Positions 1-8,098 of a stretch of 64,000 nucleotides of DNA are shown one piece after another (the stretch's first letter is position 1; each line of letters starts with the position of its first letter). A model generated the notes under the pieces. That model was not told the DNA's origin, made no database searches, and saw only the letters and a program-made list of their open reading frames with translations. The stretch spans positions 1 through 64,000 of the forward strand of contig JAGFIZ010000137.1 of NCBI GenBank assembly GCA_024103135.1. Direction: 5' to 3'. The DNA comes from Bradyrhizobiaceae bacterium (GTDB lineage Bacteria; Bacteroidota; Ignavibacteria; Kapaibacteriales; Kapaibacteriaceae). Made by a program: the position numbers and the translations under genes.

Positions 1-626
1 CGTACACCGATGTAGACAAGCGGTGTTTCAATGACAGACATGGAGCACTTTAGTAGCCAGTAAGGAATGATCAGACCTAGAAGGAAGGTAATGTTCTCTT
101 CGAATGACTGGTTGAAGGAATAAAAGGCTACGGTCATGAACACGACGGTGTCGACGAGTTGTGCAATGAAATTCGAGAGATTGTTGCGCACCCAGAGGGC
201 GCTATTTCCCATGGCTTTCTTGATGCGCACAAAAACTGCTACGTCAAGGAAATCGGCTGCTGCAAAGGCAATGATCGAAGCCACGGATATTCGTGCTGAT
301 TGCGAGAAAATGATATCGTAAGCCCATTCGTTCGGAGCAAACTTGGCCGACGGCGGAATGTTGATGGCCAGCATTGTAAAACCGATCAACAAGACTACCG
401 TAAACAGGCTGGATCTGATGATGGACCGTGCCCGATCAGGTCCGTACACTTCAATCACCATGTCGTTGATGCTAAACAACACCGGAATCAAGAAAATGCC
501 GACCGAAGCATTAAGCTGAAAGCCGCAGACATCAATCACATGAAAGGTTTTTCCTCCCATCAACTCTGCAACAAGGATGCAGAAGATGTAGACTGCAACA
601 AGGAGATCCATCTTCTCGATCTTCAT
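1..626 (-). CDS. Queuosine precursor transporter, VUT/YhhQ family (C-terminus cut by window edge)
   Basis: Reading the minus strand from an ATG at 626 gives an open frame to the window edge, 208 residues and still open. It is a polytopic membrane protein that begins MKIEKMDLLVAVYIFC and contains MGGKTF, a PVLFSINDMVIEVYG segment and an AAADFLDVAVFVRIKK segment. These match the Vut_1 (PF02592) family, inner-membrane importers of the queuosine precursors preQ0/preQ1. An in-frame TGA lies 30 nt upstream of the ATG, so the start is well bounded; GAGG about 8 nt before it may be a weak ribosome site. A 6-pyruvoyl-tetrahydropterin-synthase/QueD-like gene lies 50 kb away, but no other queuosine gene is visible. 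Substrate assignment rests on the family only. Confidence 0.8.
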   Translation of the reverse strand, partial: MKIEKMDLLVAVYIFCILVAELMGGKTFHVIDVCGFQLNASVGIFLIPVLFSINDMVIEVYGPDRARSIIRSSLFTVVLLIGFTMLAINIPPSAKFAPNEWAYDIIFSQSARISVASIIAFAAADFLDVAVFVRIKKAMGNSALWVRNNLSNFIAQLVDTVVFMTVAFYSFNQSFEENITFLLGLIIPYWLLKCSMSVIETPLVYIGV

Positions 627-893
627 GGGGCCTCGATCATAGGTGTAGTGTATTCACCGTTGGCATACAGGGCGACGTATGACGTGGTAGGGGGCTATGG
701 TACTGTACGCCGTGAAGTAGGTGATGTAGTGGAAAGAATGACTACGATAGAATTGCTGTGAGTTGAATGTCAGAGATTCAAAGCAGAGGATTCACCGACT
801 GCGATCAGCACCGTGTGTACATCGCCTATTCGACCAACTAGCAAGGTAAAGAGTCGCGCACTTGCCGGTGATGCCTGGATTGAAAAAGCACTG

Positions 894-966
<73 letters not shown>

Positions 967-973
967 ATGCGGA

Positions 974-1003
974 CAAAACTACACGCAACTATCTTTGAGT
1001 CAA
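974..1003 (-). promoter_or_regulatory. Promoter of tRNA-Gly
   Basis: On the minus strand TTGACT (1003-998) is followed after 16 nt by TAGTTTTG (981-974), which ends 7 nt before the mature tRNA 5' end. The downstream element fits both a sigma-70 -10 box and the FCB -7 consensus TAnnTTTG. The position relative to a gene with a known 5' end calibrates where transcription starts after this element. Confidence 0.65.
990..997 (+). promoter_or_regulatory. Candidate -7 element (TATCTTTG) of the GH57 gene
   Basis: TATCTTTG matches TAnnTTTG exactly and lies back to back with the tRNA promoter on the other strand. It overlaps the upstream-most TTG of the GH57 frame (995), so a transcript starting just downstream could not use that TTG. 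This favours the internal TTG at 1040 as the start codon. Confidence 0.5.
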
Positions 1004-1039
1004 TTCAATACTTCTCTGGATTATTCGCACCTCAACCCC

Positions 1040-2989
1040 TTGAAACTCTGCTTTGTTTGGCATCAGCATCAACCGGATTATCGTGAAGAGGGACGTTTCT
1101 TCTTGCCGTGGACGAGACTGCATGGCACGAAGGACTATGCCGACCTCGCACTCCTGATTGGTGAGTACCCCCTGAAACACACGATCAACGTCGTCCCGGG
1201 GATGCTCAGCCAGGTGGACGACTACGTGCGCGGCATGACCGATCCCATTCAGGAACTGTCGGTCATCCCACATCGGCAACGCACCAGAGACCACCAACAG
1301 GAACTTGCACGGTGGATCTGCACCCTGCAATTCGACACGATGGTGGCGCCACTAGATCGACTCAAGGCGCTATGGCCAACACTCAAGACTATTGCCGTAA
1401 ATCCCGACGATGGTTGCCTTGGCGAGCAGGAGTGGCTGGACGCAGAGGTACTGTTTCTACTTGCCTGGACGGGGCAGTGTTCACGAAAGCGTCCGGTTGC
1501 TTCACGTCTACTGGAGCAAGGACGCAACTACACTAGACAAGATCTAGCTGACCTCGCACTGGAGCATCAGGATGTTCTGGCTTCGATACCCGCCATCCTC
1601 CGGCGTCTGGAGAACGCTGGCACCATCGAAGTCTCCGTCACACCATACTACCATCCCATCCTGCCACTATTGTGCGACTCGGACGATGCTCGGGAGTGCA
1701 TGCCTCATGCAACACTGCCGAGTCCAGCCTTCACGCAAATGGATGATGCAGCCTGGCACGTATTTGCAGGGATTGCCGACTGGCATCAACGTTCTGGTCG
1801 ACGTCCCCACGGAATGTGGCCTGCCGAAGGCAGCGTGAGCATGAAGGCGCTAACGGTGATGGCAGCAGCTGGGGTTAAGTGGACGGCTACTGATGAAGCA
1901 ATACTGCGTAACTCGTTAGGCGTACGTTGGAGTCCAGAGCGAGCCATGCTTCCATATCGCGTCAATACATCGCAAGGACCGATCACGATGGTATTTCGCG
2001 ATCACGCCTTGAGCGATGCCATTGGCTTTACCTATGCGACGTGGGATGCAAAGGATGCGGTTGATGACTTCTTGCGAAGAATTCATTCCAAGCGACTCCA
2101 GGCATTGAAGGTATTGCCAGAACATCTCCATTCACAGATTGTGCTCCCGATCATCCTGGATGGAGAGAATTGTTGGGAGTTTTATCACCGTAACGGTGAG
2201 GATTTTCTGCGATTATTGTTTGACCACGTTGCGAACGATCCAGATCTTACAACGGCAACGGTTTCGGAAGCAACAGCCAATGCAACGGAGGTCCTTGATC
2301 ACGTTGTTCCAGGATCGTGGATCAATGCCGATTTTGGTATTTGGATTGGCGAACCAGCAAAGAACCTGGCTTGGAAGACACTACGGGAAGCGCGTAAGGC
2401 AGTGGCTGATCACGGGAATGCTCCAGCGGTTCTCTCCATGGTCAAAAGACTGGAAGCAAGCGATTATTTCTGGTGGTATGATAAACGTCATGTAGCCGAA
2501 CATTCGAAACAGTTTGATCGATCATTCAGGGCAGGCCTGGAGGCAGTGTTTGTTGCTACAGGTACAGAGCCCCCTACCAACCTTTCGCAATCTTTTCATG
2601 AGGCACAGGCCATGGATACAGCATTTAAGGTCTTCCCGGTTTCGTTTGCAGAGCAAAGCACCATGCACCGGGCCGATGTGTTGACGAAGGAGATCTGTGT
2701 GGAAACGGACGATGCCTGGCAGCGGTTTACGGTTGATCTACAACAGGTGCCAAGCTTTGCGGAGGACGTGATGCTTCACCTTGCAGATCAAGAGGGTGTT
2801 GAGCGTATTTGCAGAATCATGAATCAAGGCACGATGCTTAGCTCGCCGTACCACGACGAGGGCGTTGAACGGAAGTCGCCAACCAGAGTGTGCATTTACT
2901 TGAAGACCAATGCCGTGTGGGTTGCCTCAGTCGAAGAACAACGGGCTGATGGTACGCTTGCTCGAACGGCACTGACAATCACACCGTGA
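1040..2989 (+). CDS. Glycoside hydrolase family 57 protein (alpha-amylase/glucanotransferase type)
   Basis: A 649-residue protein of the GH57 family (PF03065, COG1449), retaining alpha-glucan hydrolases, branching enzymes or transferases. With the TTG at 1040 it begins MKLCFVWHQHQPDYR, the usual N-terminus in which the family motif HQHQP lies within the first 15 residues. The WPAEGSVS segment near residue 265 fits the nucleophile region (Glu) and ILDGENCWEFY near 375 fits the acid region (Asp). The frame is open back to a TTG at 995, but that codon lies inside a predicted promoter element, and no ATG exists near the 5' end. No signal peptide is seen, so it is probably cytoplasmic and acts on storage glucan. 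It converges on the recX fusion with an 11-nt gap. Confidence 0.85.
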   Translation: MKLCFVWHQHQPDYREEGRFFLPWTRLHGTKDYADLALLIGEYPLKHTINVVPGMLSQVDDYVRGMTDPIQELSVIPHRQRTRDHQQELARWICTLQFDTMVAPLDRLKALWPTLKTIAVNPDDGCLGEQEWLDAEVLFLLAWTGQCSRKRPVASRLLEQGRNYTRQDLADLALEHQDVLASIPAILRRLENAGTIEVSVTPYYHPILPLLCDSDDARECMPHATLPSPAFTQMDDAAWHVFAGIADWHQRSGRRPHGMWPAEGSVSMKALTVMAAAGVKWTATDEAILRNSLGVRWSPERAMLPYRVNTSQGPITMVFRDHALSDAIGFTYATWDAKDAVDDFLRRIHSKRLQALKVLPEHLHSQIVLPIILDGENCWEFYHRNGEDFLRLLFDHVANDPDLTTATVSEATANATEVLDHVVPGSWINADFGIWIGEPAKNLAWKTLREARKAVADHGNAPAVLSMVKRLEASDYFWWYDKRHVAEHSKQFDRSFRAGLEAVFVATGTEPPTNLSQSFHEAQAMDTAFKVFPVSFAEQSTMHRADVLTKEICVETDDAWQRFTVDLQQVPSFAEDVMLHLADQEGVERICRIMNQGTMLSSPYHDEGVERKSPTRVCIYLKTNAVWVASVEEQRADGTLARTALTITP

Positions 2990-3000
2990 CAGTCAACACG

Positions 3001-4305
3001 TTATGAAGCTGATGGTTCAATCACGACCATCTGACTCTTGGGGTGTTCCGACATGGTCGAAAGTAGCGGTAGCAAAGGTGGAAGTTCGTCGTAAACAATC
3101 GCAATACGAGTTGGGCTGACTCCTTGCGAGATGAGCATGTCGCGAATCTTCTGGGTACGTAACACAGGCAGACTCTGCTTGTCCATGCCATGAACATCCC
3201 GGAACCCTCGCAGGGTGATATTGAACGACTGAGTGGACAGTTCACGTCCGATACGTTCTACCATGGTCATCCATCCGGTATTCAGTGAGTCGGTTGATCG
3301 AATGAACAAAACCCGTGCGATCGCAGTATTCCGTGGGTAGAGCCGAACCGTGAGCGTTACGTGTACATTGCTATCAAGATTCCGGATGGAGAGTGTCTGA
3401 TTGTGGGTGAAGTACTCATGTGCAGTGGTTTCGAAGCGTAGACGATGGTTCTCGTGTAGCGTTGTTTGGAATACGCCATTACGAGCAGGACTAATGTTAC
3501 GTCCACCGATTGCCGACGTCAACGAATCCAACGTAATCAGTTCAACCATGGCTGTTGTGACCGGACGCTCCGTGATGGCGTCGATGATCGACAGTGTTAC
3601 GTCTACCGTACGTACCTGTTTGTCTGCCTGTGCTGTTGCTGGACGTGTAAACCCAATACAAAGCAGACAGAGGAGGACGACCAGACCAAGCTGACCCAGG
3701 ACATTTTTGATCACGGGCCATGAATACCCACGCATGTGAAGAAAGCGTTGGAGCTTCTCGCGTCGTTCTTGCTGACTGAATCTGCCAAGCGATGAAAGCT
3801 TCTTCTGCGCCACGGCTACCGCACCAATCAACTGTTCATCATCAGTAACGTAGCGTGCAATTGCAGCATCGACGACGGTGGTAGAGATGCCTTTTTGCGT
3901 AAGCTTCTGTCGGATTAGTCGTGCCGACATCGGCTTCTGCAGCTTGCTTGCCTCGATGAACCGTTCGGCGTATGCATGGTCGTCTAGCTGACCAAATTGC
4001 TTCAACCACTCGATGATCTCATCGGATTCTTCAGTTGTACAGTCGAGCGTCTGTAGCTTGGTCTGCACTTGATGAACGGTTCTAGGCTTGTAGGTAGCAT
4101 ACCGCCAGGCCTTTTGTTTGAGGACCATGCGCCGATCATGCATACGGAGATCGGCTTCCAATGCTTGCGTCATCTCGAGCCCCTTACGGAGCCCGAGTAA
4201 GCCAACAACATCAATCGGACAGGCAGCGAAGAACGCGCCATCCACGAACACCGAGCACCGACTGGTGTTCTTTACGTTTCGAGTAATGGCGGTAATCACC
4301 GGCAT
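3001..4305 (-). CDS. recX: RecX regulator fused in frame to an exported OmpA-like domain
   Basis: One uninterrupted frame of 434 residues joins two unlike parts. Residues about 60-203 are a RecX repeat protein (for example GQLDDHAYAERFIEAS and ARLIRQKLTQKGI), the modulator of RecA filaments, and recA lies 33 nt upstream. At residues 191-228, where RecX should end, the chain runs into a hydrophobic segment GLVVLLCLLCIGF and a cleavage-like site ATAQA. The C-terminal half has a beta-rich region and, from about residue 320, a degenerate OmpA-like domain (GFRDVHGMDKQ, ISQGVSPTRIAIVYDE). An internal GTG at 3714 (MIKNVLGQLG...) or ATG at 3735 could start the exported protein separately. Alternatives are a true fusion, two nested products, or a lost recX stop through an assembly indel. 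The domain calls are firmer than the product boundary. Confidence 0.75.
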   Translation of the reverse strand: MPVITAITRNVKNTSRCSVFVDGAFFAACPIDVVGLLGLRKGLEMTQALEADLRMHDRRMVLKQKAWRYATYKPRTVHQVQTKLQTLDCTTEESDEIIEWLKQFGQLDDHAYAERFIEASKLQKPMSARLIRQKLTQKGISTTVVDAAIARYVTDDEQLIGAVAVAQKKLSSLGRFSQQERREKLQRFLHMRGYSWPVIKNVLGQLGLVVLLCLLCIGFTRPATAQADKQVRTVDVTLSIIDAITERPVTTAMVELITLDSLTSAIGGRNISPARNGVFQTTLHENHRLRFETTAHEYFTHNQTLSIRNLDSNVHVTLTVRLYPRNTAIARVLFIRSTDSLNTGWMTMVERIGRELSTQSFNITLRGFRDVHGMDKQSLPVLRTQKIRDMLISQGVSPTRIAIVYDELPPLLPLLSTMSEHPKSQMVVIEPSAS

Positions 4306-4338
4306 GGCAGACTGCCTCCAGCGGTTAGACTAGACCCA

Positions 4339-5406
4339 CTACTTCCCGTTAACAGAAGCCGTTCCCGCTGCAGGGATGTGAAGAATGGTTCGAACCTGAG
4401 CATCAAGAGAAGCGTAGAGCGCAGCATCTTCGGTAAGGAGCTTGCGCAGACCGTCTCGTCCTTGAACCCGCTCCTCCTGGAAGGTGAACCAGGATCCCGA
4501 CTTGCTCACAACACCATGTTCGACGGCAATATCGATCATATCACCGATGCGTGATATTCCCTCGTTGTACATGATGTCGAACTCTGCCTCCTTGAACGGC
4601 GGTGCGACCTTATTCTTTACAACCTTTGCGCGAACGCGGTTGCCGATGATGTCTTGTCCATCCTTGATAACATCCTTGCGGCGGACATCAATGCGTACGG
4701 AGGCATAGTACTTCAACGCATTGCCACCAGTGGTGGTCTCTGGATTACCGTATACCACGCCAATCTTCGATCGCAGTTGATTGGTGAAGATCACGGTGGT
4801 ATTTGACCTGCCGATTGCTGCATTGAGCTTGCGCATGGCTTGGCTCATCAAGCGTGCTTGCGAGCCCATCTGGGCATCGCCCATGTCGCCCTCGATCTCT
4901 ACGCGTGGAGTAAGTGCTGCAACAGAGTCAACGATGATCACATCAATGGCGCCAGAGCGCACGAGTGTTTCGACGATTTCCAATGCCTGCTCGCCAAACT
5001 CCGGCTGAGAGAGGAGAAGGTTGTTCAAGTCAACACCCAGGCGTTGGGCATACTGGACGTCAAGGGCATGCTCAGTATCCACAAATGCTGCCAAGCCCCC
5101 TGCCTTTTGGGCTTCGGCGATGACTTGCAGGCAGACGGTGGTTTTACCGCTGGATTCGGGTCCGTATATCTCCACAATACGTCCGCGTGGCACACCGCCA
5201 ATCCCGATGGCAGCATCAAGCGACAAGCAACCCGTGCTGATGGCATCGATTTGTACGGGATGCTCATCACTTAGGCGCATGATTGAGCCCTTGCCAAACT
5301 GCTTTTCGATCTGCTCCATTGCCAGTTGAGCAGCCTTCATTTTCGAATCTTGAACCTTTGATTCAGTACCGACCTTCTTGGATTCGGCCTTTGCTTCGGA
5401 AGCCAT
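4339..5406 (-). CDS. recA: Recombinase RecA
   Basis: A 355-residue RecA, the ATP-dependent strand-exchange protein of homologous recombination and the SOS coprotease. Visible are FGKGSIMRL, Walker [10 protein letters not shown] at residues 82-90, the MAW-like EQALEI segment, [19 protein letters not shown] (loop L1) and [18 protein letters not shown] (loop L2). The frame extends to a TTG two codons further up, but the ATG at 5406 is preferred because GGAG lies 7 nt before it. The usual SQPDTGEQ is SQPEFGEQ here, a mild deviation. It is the first gene of a recA-recX unit, and a LexA-like dyad sits 23 nt upstream of the start. Confidence 0.98.
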   Translation of the reverse strand: MASEAKAESKKVGTESKVQDSKMKAAQLAMEQIEKQFGKGSIMRLSDEHPVQIDAISTGCLSLDAAIGIGGVPRGRIVEIYGPESSGKTTVCLQVIAEAQKAGGLAAFVDTEHALDVQYAQRLGVDLNNLLLSQPEFGEQALEIVETLVRSGAIDVIIVDSVAALTPRVEIEGDMGDAQMGSQARLMSQAMRKLNAAIGRSNTTVIFTNQLRSKIGVVYGNPETTTGGNALKYYASVRIDVRRKDVIKDGQDIIGNRVRAKVVKNKVAPPFKEAEFDIMYNEGISRIGDMIDIAVEHGVVSKSGSWFTFQEERVQGRDGLRKLLTEDAALYASLDAQVRTILHIPAAGTASVNGK

Positions 5407-5429
5407 TGTCAATCTCCATGATGATGAAT

Positions 5430-5441
5430 GTACGCTTGTAC
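5430..5441. promoter_or_regulatory. Candidate LexA/SOS operator upstream of recA
   Basis: GTAC-GCTT-GTAC is an inverted repeat 23 nt from the recA start codon. In plus orientation TGTACGCTTGTACC agrees with the cyanobacterial LexA consensus RGTACNNNDGTWCB at all but the first position. The placement fits a repressor site. No lexA gene is visible in the window, so the assignment is by position and similarity only. Confidence 0.35.
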
Positions 5442-5576
5442 CAGAATGACGGAAAAGCGTGACAGGACTACCAAGTTACCCCTTAGCAAAGTCATCTTTC
5501 ACGTCAGCGGGGGATTAAGTTTTCAACAGTCACGGTTTCAGTGTCACGGAGCTTTACGACGTAGCTACGATGGTGT

Positions 5577-7217
5577 GTGAAGTACCGACCCTTCCTTGCC
5601 TTGGCGACGCTTGGAACTGCATGTGGTGCAGTGGGGGAGATGCTATGTCCGCCTGCCTTCGTTGAACCTCTTTTCGTACTTGCTTGTGCACTGTGTCTGT
5701 TCTGTGCGATTGCGCTGAGACCCTTCCTGCGGTTGGCATGCTCGATGGCTTTCGGTTTGTGGCTTTGCCTTGAGAGTGGTGGTCTGTCCGGCCGAGAAGC
5801 GTCGATACAACAACGGGCCAGGGTGGAGGGACGTGTGCTGCACGTCGGCACTCGGCTAACATCGGTCTTGGTAGGGGGCGAGGTAGATGGTACAATGGTT
5901 CCCGCCACTTCATGTAGAGTGTTGTTGCATGTTCCTCGAGCGAGCCGACATCGTATCAAGCAGGGACAGTACATCGTTGCCACTTCTCAGGTATGGTTAC
6001 CTACGGAACCCGCATTCGAGGGTGACTTCTCGGAGGCAGCGTGGGCGAGGAACTATCAGGCGACAATGGTTGGGCGGATTCTGTCTCTGTACATTGTTCA
6101 GGATGAGCCGTGGTACCAAACGCTACTAGACTCATCGGCGGAATGGTGCAGGAACATGTTGCGAGCACACACCGATACGGCTACGTCAGGCATCTTATGT
6201 GCCTTGGTTCTAGGTGACGAACAGTTCATCAGCAAGGAGCAGCGGTCATGGTATGTACTGTCTGGTACGGCTCATGTTCTAGCGGTTAGCGGAGCCCACG
6301 TGATGTTGTTGGTGACCGTGCTCATCACGCTTGTTGGCGGTAGTGTTCGGTCGTGGTTGAGTGTAGCGGTGATCCTGTGCATTGCCACATTCTTTGTCGG
6401 CATTACCGGGGCAAGTATCCCGGCAGTACGAGCATTGATTATGTGTGCTCTGGTCCTTGTAGGTAGACTCATGCAGCGAAGTGTTGACAATGCTAACGTC
6501 ATTGGCGCTGTTATCATCATCCACCTCCTGTATGATCCAGCAGCCTTCAACAATGTCGGCTTTGTGCTTAGCAACGCTGCCATGCTGGGTATTGTACTGG
6601 TAACGCCAAAACTCATTCAAGCCTGGTATCGCATTGCCGACGTGCGCACTCGTTTGTACACACGGGCAGGCGAGTTTCTTTCGTTAAATCTTGCCGCTTC
6701 CGCTGCAGTTGGGGTGCCGAGCGCACTGTTCTTTGGCGGCTTTGCTCTATGGTCACCAATCGTCAACATCCTTGTCGTACCCCTAATGAGTATTGCAATG
6801 ATTGCAGGCATGCTTATGCTAAGTGTGGGGAACCTTGGCATCGCCGTCGCCGATGGATGTGGGTTTGCTGCACATGGGTGTATACAACTCAGTGAAGTCA
6901 TCGTCCGTGCTGCATCGGAGAGTACCCCATTGTTCGATCAGCGCCTGGCAGTGGTCGTCGCAGCCGGCTTCCTGTGTACCGTGCTGTGGTTGTGCCTGGC
7001 ACGTACCATTCGTGGATATGCAGTTCGCTGTCTTGGAGGCATACTCCTGACGATGGCATGTGCTATCCAGCTACCATCTCCGCCACAGGGGGTGTTTGTA
7101 AAAACGTCTGTAGGCGGACTTGAGGTTCTCGTTGATGACGGTGTGCGGAGTCGACGTGCTAGCATAGGGACACGATTCGGAATTCCATTCGTACGTTCGC
7201 TTGATGAACGTCACTAA
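5577..7217 (+). CDS. comEC: ComEC/Rec2-type DNA uptake channel, short form without nuclease domain
   Basis: A 546-residue polytopic inner-membrane protein. The N-terminal helices and an OB-like region (DUF4131, residues about 30-160) are followed by the Competence domain, with ALVLGDEQFISKEQR near 205 and the characteristic LAVSGAHV near 235, then about eight membrane helices to residue 500. The family forms the channel that brings single-stranded DNA into the cytoplasm during transformation. The usual C-terminal metallo-beta-lactamase-like domain is missing: the protein ends about 40 residues after the last helix, and the next gene starts within its last codons. The start is a GTG; the ATG 7 nt upstream is out of frame. 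Divergent from recA and translationally coupled to pgeF. Confidence 0.85.
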   Translation: MKYRPFLALATLGTACGAVGEMLCPPAFVEPLFVLACALCLFCAIALRPFLRLACSMAFGLWLCLESGGLSGREASIQQRARVEGRVLHVGTRLTSVLVGGEVDGTMVPATSCRVLLHVPRASRHRIKQGQYIVATSQVWLPTEPAFEGDFSEAAWARNYQATMVGRILSLYIVQDEPWYQTLLDSSAEWCRNMLRAHTDTATSGILCALVLGDEQFISKEQRSWYVLSGTAHVLAVSGAHVMLLVTVLITLVGGSVRSWLSVAVILCIATFFVGITGASIPAVRALIMCALVLVGRLMQRSVDNANVIGAVIIIHLLYDPAAFNNVGFVLSNAAMLGIVLVTPKLIQAWYRIADVRTRLYTRAGEFLSLNLAASAAVGVPSALFFGGFALWSPIVNILVVPLMSIAMIAGMLMLSVGNLGIAVADGCGFAAHGCIQLSEVIVRAASESTPLFDQRLAVVVAAGFLCTVLWLCLARTIRGYAVRCLGGILLTMACAIQLPSPPQGVFVKTSVGGLEVLVDDGVRSRRASIGTRFGIPFVRSLDERH

Positions 7218-7905
7218 CGGTAACGCTGGATATGGTGTCGTCTGCGGACTTACGCATCGAGACGGTACATGTAGTGATCTCGGTGCGTACCTCGATGTAG
7301 CACCGGACCATTTCCATTCGATAAAGCAGGTCCATGGAACGGCCGTTGCCTTGGTTGACCAGGCTGCCGTTGGCAACGGATGTCATGCTGACAATCCGGA
7401 TGCTGTGCAAGCAGATGCCCTGATCACGAACATTCCAAGTGCAGTACTAATCATTCGCGTTGCCGATTGTTGTGGCATTGTCCTGCATGACCCCAATCAG
7501 CGCACACTGGCAGCGGTGCATAGCGGGTGGCGGGGGACTGCTAAGGGCGTCACAAGCGCAGCCATTGCTAGCATGCAGACGCATTTCGATTCCGATCCCA
7601 GTCACCTCCATGCATGGCTTTCACCCTGTGCCAGCGTAGAACGTTATCAGGTCGGCGCCGACGTCCACGCCGTTCTCGGAAAGTATTGTCGTAAGGATCC
7701 ACTCCAATCCAACCGGTGGTACTTCGACAACAAACGCGCCATCCATGAAGAGCTGCTTGCCAATGGACTGCATGCCGAGAACATCACCGTCGATCCATCC
7801 TGCACGATTGGTGACCTACGGTTTCACTCCTACCGGCGCGACAAGGAGTCTGCTGGTAGGGGGCTTGTATTTGCGCGGCTGATAGACAGTACAAACACAC
7901 AGTAA
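7204..7905 (+). CDS. pgeF: PgeF/YfiH-family (laccase-domain) polyphenol oxidase/purine nucleoside phosphorylase-like protein
   Basis: A 233-residue protein of the YfiH/LACC1 family. The metal ligands are visible in VHGTAVALVD (residues about 40-50), VADCCGIVLHD (about 80-90), AAVHSGWRGTAKGV (about 98-112) and the C-terminal FHSYRRD. Members act on purine nucleosides (phosphorolysis and deamination in the animal and bacterial enzymes) and, in E. coli, prevent L-Ser misincorporation into peptidoglycan. A TTG one codon upstream (7201) is an alternative start. The ATG lies inside the end of comEC (14-nt overlap), so the two are probably co-translated. Family assignment is firm; which substrate is used here is unknown. 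Confidence 0.88.
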   Translation: MNVTNGNAGYGVVCGLTHRDGTCSDLGAYLDVAPDHFHSIKQVHGTAVALVDQAAVGNGCHADNPDAVQADALITNIPSAVLIIRVADCCGIVLHDPNQRTLAAVHSGWRGTAKGVTSAAIASMQTHFDSDPSHLHAWLSPCASVERYQVGADVHAVLGKYCRKDPLQSNRWYFDNKRAIHEELLANGLHAENITVDPSCTIGDLRFHSYRRDKESAGRGLVFARLIDSTNTQ

Positions 7906-8040
7906 TGCGACCGTCGTACCATTCACTCCACGGTGTCCAGTACGAACAACACCACCTGCACCAACGTTGATTCTAATCCGTTGTAGCCTTGACAAACAGG
8001 CAAAAGCAACTCGAAAGAGGTTTCGGTCTTTCCTCCCGAC

Positions 8041-8069
8041 AATTAGGTCAACAAAAAGGCCTAATTTTG
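8041..8069 (+). promoter_or_regulatory. kgd promoter with a dyad overlapping the -7 element
   Basis: AATTAGGTC (8041-8049) and GGCCTAATT (8058-8066) form an inverted repeat, 8 of 9 pairs matching, around an A-rich 8-nt centre. Its right arm overlaps TAATTTTG (8062-8069), an exact TAnnTTTG element 29 nt before the kgd ATG. The 193-nt gap between pgeF and kgd holds no other gene. A protein bound to the dyad would cover the core promoter, so repression of kgd is the simplest reading. Confidence 0.5.
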
Positions 8070-8098
8070 ATATTCGTACCACTTGGAATCTTCCGGCT

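Noticed and set aside
995-1039. TTG at 995 as start of the GH57 protein
   Set aside because: It lies inside an exact TAnnTTTG element, and the extra 15 residues are not part of the family N-terminus.
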